From: JBHPHI01 sp042569595
GTDB lineage: Bacteria; Patescibacteriota; Microgenomatia; UBA1400; 2-01-FULL-45-11
Assembly: GCA_042569595.1 (NCBI GenBank)
Contig: JBHPHI010000012.1
Location: 1-28,813 of the forward strand
DNA: 28,813 bases
Direction of reading: 5' to 3'
Shown: positions 23,333 to 28,813 of the stretch, piece after piece
Layout: each line of letters opens with the position of its first letter
Position numbering within the stretch: the stretch's first letter is position 1
The notes under the pieces: generated by a model
What the model was told of the DNA's origin: nothing
Seen by the model: only the letters and a program-made list of their open reading frames with translations
Database searches by the model: none
Program-made: the position numbers and the translations under genes

Positions 23333-24028
23333 GTGTTATTTAGAAGAAAAAAACAAAACAAATTTCAAAAGTTTTGGAAAAAACTCCCTAAAAAAAACAA
23401 GGTTGGTTTAATCGTATTTTTTCTAGTTATAATCGGGGCTGGCAGTGCTCTTGCTCTTTCCCAGATGGACCAATCACTTCAATCATCCGCATCACTACAA
23501 AGCGCAGCTAAATGCGAAAGCATGTGTAGCGGACTAAGAGACAGAAATACGGGTCTTAGCAATCAAAGCTCATCAAGCAACAATAAAGCCAACAAAGTAT
23601 ATAGAAGGTGCATGACAGCATGCAAAAGAAGGTACAGAAATGAAGGTCCAAAACCAAAAACTAGACCCACAACCACCCCCACACCCACAACAAAACCCAC
23701 AACCACTCCCACCCCAAAACCTGGTTGCTATTACAAGAACGTTCAATGTTTTCAGGCTCCTTGTGATCCAGTAATGGTTTGCCCGGAACCAACAACCATA
23801 CCTAATGCAACGGCTTACCCGATACCAACAACATCTCCAGATCCAATTCCCGAACCATATGATGATGAGTTGGCAATTTGCAACGTCTGCATGGATGACT
23901 GCTCAACTAGATTCTCAAGTAAATTTAGAACTTGGGTATCATCATGGGGCAAATCAGCCGACTATCATACAGAATACACAAGCAGAATCTGCACCAGATA
24001 CTGTCAAAGACAAAGTTTGTGTCAATAA
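23333..24028 (+). CDS. Membrane-anchored Cys-rich protein with Pro/Thr stalk
   Basis: About 231 residues. A basic start with KKLPKKNK, one membrane helix (about 24-42), a cysteine-containing helical segment (KCESMCSGL, RCMTACKRR), a Pro/Thr stalk (about 108-132), a small Cys module (GCYYKNVQCFQAPCDP, VMVCPEP), and a second Cys helical segment (CNVCMDDCS, CTRYCQRQSLC). GTG 23333 fits best with the GGGGGGTGAT ribosome binding site five bases upstream; TTG 23327 is possible. It shares its layout with the protein at 18924. Confidence 0.72.
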   Translation: MLFRRKKQNKFQKFWKKLPKKNKVGLIVFFLVIIGAGSALALSQMDQSLQSSASLQSAAKCESMCSGLRDRNTGLSNQSSSSNNKANKVYRRCMTACKRRYRNEGPKPKTRPTTTPTPTTKPTTTPTPKPGCYYKNVQCFQAPCDPVMVCPEPTTIPNATAYPIPTTSPDPIPEPYDDELAICNVCMDDCSTRFSSKFRTWVSSWGKSADYHTEYTSRICTRYCQRQSLCQ

Positions 24029-24031
24029 ATT

Positions 24032-24079
24032 AACAAAGCAACAACCACAGCAGAGAAGGTTGTTGTTTTGTTTTTTGTT
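24032..24079 (+). terminator. Terminator overlapping the rplK-rplA promoter
   Basis: A 15-bp stem (24032-24046 with 24058-24072, one G-T pair) is followed by a T-rich run. Its 3' arm and tail overlap the -35 box of the next promoter. Confidence 0.75.
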
Positions 24080-24088
24080 TGTTAAAAT
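24060..24088 (+). promoter_or_regulatory. Promoter of rplK-rplA
   Basis: TTGTTG, 17 bases, TAAAAT. Gives an RNA start near 24095 and a leader of about 165 bases. Confidence 0.55.
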
Positions 24089-24094
24089 ACCAAA

Positions 24095-24260
24095 GCTCAT
24101 TAAGAGCCACCCACCGCGGTGACCATCGCGGAAGTAATTCACTCGGGGAATTGCAAAATACTTCAACAAGTTTTTTCAATTTTTCTAGTGATAAATAACA
24201 AATAATTAGGAGTTTTTATAAGTCGTCACTGACTTGTACAAAATCTAGAAAGAAGTTTTT
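24095..24260 (+). promoter_or_regulatory. Structured 5' leader of rplK-rplA
   Basis: Four short hairpins can be read: GCTC (24095-24098) with 24104-24107; CCGCG (24114-24118) with 24127-24131; AATTC (24136-24140) with 24148-24152; AAGTC (24220-24224) with 24231-24235. The unused AGGAG at 24209-24213 followed by TTTTTAT closely resembles the real rplK start region. Long leaders before L11/L1 operons often bind L1 for feedback control, but I cannot identify an L1 site. Confidence 0.4.
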
Positions 24261-24686
24261 ATGGCAAGAAAAGTAAAAACAGTTCTAAAACTAAACCTCC
24301 GCGGTGGATCTGCAAATCCAGCTCCCCCAGTCGGTCCAGCCTTGGGTCAGCACGGAGTAAATATTATGGACTTTTGTAACGCGTACAACGAAAAAACAAA
24401 AGAGCAAAGAGGTCAGATGATTCCAGCCGAAGTTACCATCTTCGACGACAGGTCATTTACCTTTGTTACCAAGCTAGCCCCAGCTTCAGAATTTATCCGC
24501 CAGGCTTTAAAGATAAAAAAAGGCAGCAGCAACCCACCAAGTGAAGTTGCTGGCACCCTTACTAAGGCCCAAGTGAGAGAGATTGCTGAAAAGAAAATTC
24601 AAGATCTAAATACAAATGATGTCGAAGCAGCCATGCGCACAATAGAAGGCGCAGCCAAAAGCATGGGTGTTAAGGTGGAAGGATAA
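24261..24686 (+). CDS. rplK: 50S ribosomal protein L11
   Basis: 141 residues, standard length. The N-terminal GSANPAPPVGPALGQHGVNIMDFCNAYNE is the L11 signature (part quoted as GPALGQHGVNIMDFC), and the C-terminal rRNA-binding domain ends GAAKSMGVKVEG. Binds the GTPase-associated region of 23S rRNA. Followed after nine bases by rplA. Confidence 0.98.
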   Translation: MARKVKTVLKLNLRGGSANPAPPVGPALGQHGVNIMDFCNAYNEKTKEQRGQMIPAEVTIFDDRSFTFVTKLAPASEFIRQALKIKKGSSNPPSEVAGTLTKAQVREIAEKKIQDLNTNDVEAAMRTIEGAAKSMGVKVEG

Positions 24687-24695
24687 GGAGAAAAT

Positions 24696-25424
24696 ATGGG
24701 AAGCAGCAAAATCAAAGCAGTTGACATGTCTATTCAACCAGATGAAAAAGTTGATGCAAAAAAAACAAAAAGCGACGTAAAAACTGAAGACAAAAAAGAC
24801 GTTGTCAAAAAGAAAAAATCTAAAGAAAGATCAAAAAATTACATCAATAAAAGAGGCATGGTTGACCGAACTAAATTCTACTCCTTAAAAGAAGCGGTTG
24901 AGTTGGTTCAAAAAACCTCATACTCAAAATTTGCAGGCACAATAAATGCAGACCTTATCCTAAAAGATGAAAAGGCTCAGATAGATATTTCATTCCCACA
25001 CAGCACCGGGAAAACAAAAAAAGTTGTTATTGTATCTGACAAAATCATAAAAGATATTGATGCAGGCAAAATTGAATTTGATATTCTTTTAGCTACTCCA
25101 GAGTTCATGCCAAAAATAGCCAAATACGCCAGAGTTTTAGGGCCAAAAGGGCTTATGCCAAATCCAAAACTTGGCACAGTTACCAAGGATCCTGAGAAAA
25201 AGAAAAAGGATCTTGAGGGAGGAAAAATTACTCTCCGCACAGAGAAAAAAGCACCACTCATGCATGTAGTAGTTGGCAAAACTGATATGAAAACTGATCA
25301 GTTGATCGAAAACATCACTCTCTTAATCAACAAGATAAATGCCAGAAAAATTCAAAAACTTGTCCTCTCAGCCACCATGTCTCCAGGCGTAAAAGTGGAT
25401 TTTTCAGAATTCGTCAAAAGCTAA
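24696..25424 (+). CDS. rplA: 50S ribosomal protein L1, extended N-terminus and reduced domain II
   Basis: 242 residues, but the L1 core starts only at about 59 (TKFYSLKEAVELVQKT). The first 58 are mostly Lys, Asp, Glu and Val. Core motifs are clear: HSTGKTKKVVIV, VLGPKGLMPNPKLGTVT and LSATMSPGVKVDF. In domain II the sequence passes straight from VVIVSDKI to IEFDILLATP, lacking roughly 15-20 residues that usual bacterial L1 has there. AAGGAG lies before ATG. Followed by a strong terminator. Confidence 0.95.
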   Translation: MGSSKIKAVDMSIQPDEKVDAKKTKSDVKTEDKKDVVKKKKSKERSKNYINKRGMVDRTKFYSLKEAVELVQKTSYSKFAGTINADLILKDEKAQIDISFPHSTGKTKKVVIVSDKIIKDIDAGKIEFDILLATPEFMPKIAKYARVLGPKGLMPNPKLGTVTKDPEKKKKDLEGGKITLRTEKKAPLMHVVVGKTDMKTDQLIENITLLINKINARKIQKLVLSATMSPGVKVDFSEFVKS

Positions 25425-25442
25425 TAAACTAAACAATAAAAC

Positions 25443-25468
25443 AAAAGCCCCTTCATTGGGGCTTTTTT
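25443..25468. terminator. Intrinsic terminator after rplA
   Basis: AAAAGCCCC (25443-25451), loop TTCATT, GGGGCTTTT (25458-25466), then more Ts. Also usable by the convergent gene at 25481. Confidence 0.88.
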
Positions 25469-25480
25469 GTATAAAAAATA

Positions 25481-25786
25481 TTAGTGAACTACCCTACCCG
25501 GAAAACATCTATCAAAAACATTCTGCGTAGCTCGATGTAGAGCATTCTTGTATTCTGAGGCATCATAAAACTCTTCCAATAATCTCTTTACCCCCCCTGG
25601 AGCACTTTTTTCATGCACCTTCTTTCTCATCCTTAACTTATGCTCTCCAGGCAATTTCTCAAATAAATCCAGGCAAGCTTTGTAGTGACAAGCTCTTTTG
25701 AACCTATCCACAAACTTCTTCTTCCTTCCTGTGTAACCAGATTTATCTAGCAGGTTATGCAAAATCTCATCTATTCCCTTGTTCAT
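25481..25786 (-). CDS. Hypothetical basic helical protein, 101 aa
   Basis: Strongly basic, apparently all-helical, with paired basic runs (YTGRKKKFVDRFKRA, RMRKKVHEK) and scattered Cys; no membrane helix. I do not recognise it. Its ATG overlaps the stop of the 52-aa gene in front (ATGA), so the two are translated together. A small acidic partner followed by a basic protein is the shape of many toxin-antitoxin pairs, but nothing in the sequence proves that. Confidence 0.65.
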   Translation of the reverse strand: MNKGIDEILHNLLDKSGYTGRKKKFVDRFKRACHYKACLDLFEKLPGEHKLRMRKKVHEKSAPGGVKRLLEEFYDASEYKNALHRATQNVFDRCFPGRVVH

Positions 25787-25941
25787 TGACTCATCCTTTC
25801 AGAAACCGCAGCGCCCAAAACATCCTCATACTCATTTCCAGACACACCAAATTCACTCAAAAATTCATCAGGAAATTCACGCTGTACAGAAGAAAGTCCT
25901 CTGTCTATTTGTATGCCTCCAACGTACTTATCTTCAAACAT
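25783..25941 (-). CDS. Small acidic protein, 52 aa
   Basis: Read directly on the minus strand: MFEDKYVGGIQIDRGL at the start and VLGAAVSERMSQ at the end. Acidic, with FPDEFLSEFG and NEYEDV. GGGAGG lies four bases before ATG, and the stop overlaps the next gene's ATG (ATGA). A promoter (TTGAGT, 18 bases, TAGAGT) sits in front. Coupling, ribosome binding site and promoter together argue for a real gene. Confidence 0.65.
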   Translation of the reverse strand: MFEDKYVGGIQIDRGLSSVQREFPDEFLSEFGVSGNEYEDVLGAAVSERMSQ

Positions 25942-25959
25942 TTTCCTCCCTTTGCCAAT

Positions 25960-25989
25960 ACTCTACTCCATCGCCTCAAGAAAACTCAA
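25960..25989 (-). promoter_or_regulatory. Promoter of the 52-aa/101-aa operon
   Basis: Minus-strand TTGAGT, 18 bases, TAGAGT, about 19 bases before the ATG. Confidence 0.5.
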
Positions 25990-26008
25990 TGAATCTTAAA
26001 TACACATC

Positions 26009-26045
26009 AAAAAAGAAAGGTGGTGGGGTTTTACCCCCCACCACC
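26009..26045 (-). terminator. Strong minus-strand terminator
   Basis: Minus-strand GGTGGTGGGG, 7-base loop, CCCCACCACC, then TTTCTTTTTT. There is no protein gene in front of it, only the structured-RNA candidate. Confidence 0.8.
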
Positions 26046-26220
26046 TCTCGGTAGGTGCGTCACTTCTCCCGGTGGGATCCATGACTCCAAAAAAGTGTCG
26101 CCGGTGCACAAGAGCGGGCTGGTATCGATATACAATATGGCGTCAAATGAGGCCACATCCGCGCATACCACTCTCTAAGCGACTACACCCGATCATCGCC
26201 ACACGCGAACAACCGAGCAC
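26009..26220 (-). ncRNA. Candidate structured RNA of about 210 nt
   Basis: The 407 bases between the 52-aa gene and the gene at 26349 hold no convincing protein gene. The minus strand has TTGACA (26250-26255) with a weak TAGCGT -10 box at 18 bases, then paired segments: 26201-26207 with 26160-26166 enclosing the hairpin 26196-26199/26179-26182; 26152-26155 with 26138-26141; 26093-26101 with 26057-26065 (one A-A mismatch); then the strong terminator. The first helix uses two G-U pairs that exist only in minus-strand RNA. No 6S, SRP, tmRNA or RNase P signature seen. Confidence 0.5.
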
Positions 26221-26302
26221 TTATCACGCTACTAGATTTTTCATGTCTTTGTCAATATTAAGAAATAATCAATAAATTGGTCTTGTGAAACACTCCAAAA
26301 AT

Positions 26303-26320
26303 ATACTATTCTTATAGTAT
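26303..26320. promoter_or_regulatory. Inverted repeat upstream of the three-gene operon
   Basis: ATACTAT-TCTT-ATAGTAT, perfect seven-base arms, 28 bases before the first ATG. It overlaps the likely -10 region (TATACT 26302-26307; TTGTGA at 26283-26288 is a possible -35), so it could be an operator. Confidence 0.45.
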
Positions 26321-26348
26321 TAGAAAAGCGCATTAGCAAGTGATTTTT

Positions 26349-26693
26349 ATGGATCAAAACCCTGCCACAAATACAATCTCAACCCCGCTCCTTCAACCTC
26401 TTGAGGATTTTCTAGATAAACTCATAGAAGAAAAGGGATTTAACTTAAAAGCACTACCTAATGACTTCCCTGAAAACACAAAAAAAGAGTTGCGCCCACT
26501 TCTACAAAAATCCATAAACCTAAGTCTTTATGAAGCTCTTTCTGACGATAAAAAGAAGGAGTTTGAAAAACTCATAGATACAAACAATTCAGACCAAAGT
26601 CTTCAAGAATTTTTCACAAAAAACGTTCCAAACCAGCAACTACTATTAGCAGAAACACTGTTAGATTTTAGAAATAAATACTTGGATATATAG
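26349..26693 (+). CDS. Small helical protein, DUF5663-like
   Basis: 114 residues from ATG 26349 (a GTG at 26340 is also possible). Pattern: LEDFLDKLIEEKG, then LRPLLQKSINLSLYEALSDDKKKEFEKL, then VPNQQLLLAETLLDFRNKYL. This matches my memory of DUF5663 proteins common in CPR genomes; the function of that family is unknown. First of three tightly packed genes: the next ATG lies one base after its TAG. Confidence 0.65.
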   Translation: MDQNPATNTISTPLLQPLEDFLDKLIEEKGFNLKALPNDFPENTKKELRPLLQKSINLSLYEALSDDKKKEFEKLIDTNNSDQSLQEFFTKNVPNQQLLLAETLLDFRNKYLDI

Positions 26694-26694
26694 A

Positions 26695-27246
26695 ATGAGT
26701 CAAGAAGGTCGACCCGGACAAGAACAGGATGTAGCTCAGCAAATACAGACGACGCTAGAACACCTAGCCACAGAAGGCTTGTTTGCTATCTGGGATCAAT
26801 CTCATAAAGTCCAACACTGGCTTGCAGAAAAATTTTCCAAAGAACCAGACCTTGATCCAAGATCTGTATCTCTAAACTCTATTGAAGCAGCCCAGGAAAG
26901 ACATCAATATACAACAGAATTATACGAAAACACAAGCAAACTCAAAGTGAGAAAGAAGGCAGAAAGAAAAAGACAAATGGAAAAATCCATGGACAGACTT
27001 ACTCTCGAACTAACCTATTGGGAAGAAAAGGGTATGGAAGCGTTTAGGCAACAACCCGGACCCTTCAAAGCAGCGCTAGAAAGCGCCAACACAAAACTTG
27101 GAAACCCAGCAGAAACAGAGTTTGTCACAAAAGAAGAAGAAATGGCCATCCAAAACATGCCACTAACCCTATTAAACAACTACGAAAATATCAAGCCAGA
27201 AGAATACGGCAGAGTCGTTTTTGAAATCGAGGGAGAAAACTCATGA
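26695..27246 (+). CDS. Hypothetical helical protein, 183 aa
   Basis: Soluble and charged, with a probable coiled coil at about 80-115 (KLKVRKKAERKRQMEKSMDR). I do not recognise it. Second gene of the operon; its TGA overlaps the next ATG (ATGA), so the stoichiometry with the large third protein is probably controlled by translational coupling. Confidence 0.65.
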   Translation: MSQEGRPGQEQDVAQQIQTTLEHLATEGLFAIWDQSHKVQHWLAEKFSKEPDLDPRSVSLNSIEAAQERHQYTTELYENTSKLKVRKKAERKRQMEKSMDRLTLELTYWEEKGMEAFRQQPGPFKAALESANTKLGNPAETEFVTKEEEMAIQNMPLTLLNNYENIKPEEYGRVVFEIEGENS

Positions 27247-28813
27247 GCGAGCCAAACACCCTTAAAATTAAACACTCAGACTCAGAAGTAAATAAAAAAT
27301 ATTTAGAGTCTGAAGAAAAATTTAAAAAAGAATTGGCAGATATTCTGGAAGAATTTGACACACCAGAACAAGAAACGGCCCCATCCCCCACAGAAACATT
27401 TACTCCTGGAGTAAACGAAAAGGGAGAAATAATCAAAAAATTCACTCCCTCAAAAGATCAGGCCCCACTTTCTTTAGTTGAATTTGAAAACGAATATGGA
27501 GAAAATAGCGAAGAACAATGGATACCAAAAGCTCAAAAACTTATAGAAAAAGCCAAGGAAATAGAAGAATATCAAAACAAAGAAGACACAGAAGTATTCA
27601 AGCAAATTCGCGTCAGGGTTCAAGCCCAAGAGCAATTTCTTGCAAAAAACAAGGATGAGCCCCTGTTCAAGCTTGTGCATAACGCCTACAAGGAAGGCGA
27701 CATGGCGGACCTTCAAGACGAGAAAATATTACGAACCTTAGACTATCTTGAAGCAGTGGGGTCTGGGAACCAAGAAGCTACAGTTCCTTTATATGAGGAG
27801 GCTCCTAAATCAAAAGCTGAAAGCGCATTAGGAGAAGAGTTTGAGGAGTTTTCCGACAAAGACAAGAAGCAAGCGATAGAAGTTGCCAGAGAAAAAGGTG
27901 TTTTTGACCAAGAACCAGGAGAGGGATACCCCAAGTACATAGACACAGAGCAAACAGTCACAAAAAAACAACTAAGTGAAAGCGAAGAATATAAGAAGAT
28001 CAGAGAATCTGCTCAACAACTCATAAATCAAGTCAAAAAAGACAATAAAGAATTAGACGATATTCAGGCGATACAGCAAATTTCAGAGAGAATCAGGGAA
28101 GTCAGACACTACTCCACTCCAGAAAACTCCAGTGACCCTCTCCACACGCAAACCATGGATCATCTCAGAAAAAATGGGCTATCTTCCGACCAAATGCTTC
28201 TCACCCTAGACTACATAGAAGATGATGTAGCTAGAACTTATAACGAATCAGCCTTGAAAAACTGGAAAAAAGAACTAGAAGATAAATACGGATCAGAACA
28301 AGCCAGAAGACAAGTCTTAGACACAGTTTCTCGGGGATTTGAAGGAAACATAGAATTCACCGAAGACGCTCAATTAATGAGTATTTCAAAATCGGAAGAA
28401 GAAGAAGGAGGTTCTAGAGAGGCTGGATACCAAGATCTAAGAGCCACTCAGCTTGCAAGTGACTACCTGCTAGATACTTATAATCCAAAAGCACGAACAG
28501 AATGGGTTGAAGATGGAAACATCTCATCAGAAGGAACCAGGGCAAGGCAAGAATATCAAGCATTCCTAAGAAAAGTAATTACTGGAGAAGAGATCCCCTC
28601 GGACCAGCAAAAGCTTGCAAATAAAATAAAAGTCAAATACGAAGAGTTTAAACGCCTTTCTGTAGATGACGCAGTTGAAGCATACAAGGGAGTAGGTCAA
28701 TGGTCACACCCTGACAACAAAAAACACATAGCAGGCTCAATAGATAGATGGAGAGATAAACACAAAACGGAACCGTATAGAAACGCAGATCTTGACCTTA
28801 TGCTCACTAAAGG
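27243..28813 (+). CDS. Large acidic helical protein with internal duplication (runs off the window)
   Basis: Open from ATG 27243 to the window end: at least 523 codons, 3' end not seen. Strongly acidic and helical with no membrane segment or signal peptide. Two regions resemble each other: about 91-173 (IPKAQKLIEKAKEIEEYQ ... LRTLDYLEAV) and about 247-330 (YKKIRESAQQLINQVKKD ... LLTLDYIEDD), suggesting a repeated helical domain of about 80 residues. No known domain recognised. Translationally coupled to the gene in front. Confidence 0.7.
   Translation, partial: MSEPNTLKIKHSDSEVNKKYLESEEKFKKELADILEEFDTPEQETAPSPTETFTPGVNEKGEIIKKFTPSKDQAPLSLVEFENEYGENSEEQWIPKAQKLIEKAKEIEEYQNKEDTEVFKQIRVRVQAQEQFLAKNKDEPLFKLVHNAYKEGDMADLQDEKILRTLDYLEAVGSGNQEATVPLYEEAPKSKAESALGEEFEEFSDKDKKQAIEVAREKGVFDQEPGEGYPKYIDTEQTVTKKQLSESEEYKKIRESAQQLINQVKKDNKELDDIQAIQQISERIREVRHYSTPENSSDPLHTQTMDHLRKNGLSSDQMLLTLDYIEDDVARTYNESALKNWKKELEDKYGSEQARRQVLDTVSRGFEGNIEFTEDAQLMSISKSEEEEGGSREAGYQDLRATQLASDYLLDTYNPKARTEWVEDGNISSEGTRARQEYQAFLRKVITGEEIPSDQQKLANKIKVKYEEFKRLSVDDAVEAYKGVGQWSHPDNKKHIAGSIDRWRDKHKTEPYRNADLDLMLTK

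Noticed and set aside
23664..23725. Possible tandem DNA repeat or CRISPR-like array
   Set aside because: The CCAC-rich repeats encode the Pro/Thr stalk in frame and have no spacer structure; the same holds at 21508-21590.
1..28813. UGA recoding as in some CPR phyla
   Set aside because: TGA ends well-bounded genes such as nadD and the 26695 gene exactly at coupled starts, so it is a stop codon here.

Overview
This window looks like a chromosome segment from a Candidate Phyla Radiation (Patescibacteria) bacterium. The evidence is AT-rich DNA, very compact packing, many small orphan proteins, lysine-rich tails on ribosome-associated proteins, a shortened ribosomal protein L1, and a lone NadD/NadE pair in place of a full NAD pathway. 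I cannot name the phylum; a Microgenomates-like lineage is a guess. TGA acts as a stop codon, so the code is standard.

Layout, left to right. (1) 49-5353: an O-antigen ligase/polymerase-type membrane protein with TPRs, then peptide deformylase and methionyl-tRNA formyltransferase, separated by small orphan genes that often face the opposite way. (2) 5354-5787: no convincing protein gene. The stretch has a promoter, a chain of perfect hairpins and a terminator-like end, and is my best candidate for an unrecognised structured RNA of about 400 nt. (3) 5821-11529: NadD, a GT2-like glycosyltransferase, NadE, L28, a site-2 (M50) protease, orphan genes, a small zinc protein with an elaborate leader, and a GT-B glycosyltransferase. 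(4) 11526-14797: orphan genes, a strong shared terminator, an anchored DNRLRE-type surface protein, tRNA-Trp and a degenerate GGDEF protein. (5) 14814-17634, minus strand: L33, tRNA-Thr(TGT), a three-gene operon of tiny Cys/His zinc-finger proteins, tRNA-Tyr, tRNA-Thr(GGT), a 6S-like RNA candidate and GalU. (6) 17869-25424, plus strand: secE-nusG, then about 5.4 kb of envelope and signalling genes (Cys-rich anchored proteins, a receiver protein, YtxH-like protein, NfeD, slipin), then rplK-rplA. (7) 25481-28813: a two-gene ATGA-overlapped mini-operon next to a second structured-RNA candidate, then a three-gene operon of unknown function that runs off the window.

How the parts fit. tRNA-Thr/Tyr/Thr, rpmG, tRNA-Trp, secE, nusG, rplK and rplA are pieces of a widespread ancestral bacterial cluster, here broken up, partly turned around and filled with lineage-specific genes. 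GalU supplies UDP-glucose that the two glycosyltransferases and the ligase-type protein could use for surface glycans. Def and Fmt are the two halves of N-formylmethionine handling. Many first-in-operon genes have no Shine-Dalgarno but a -10 box 4-10 nt before ATG, implying leaderless mRNAs; genes inside operons have Shine-Dalgarno sites. I saw no rRNA genes, CRISPR arrays, transposases or phage genes.
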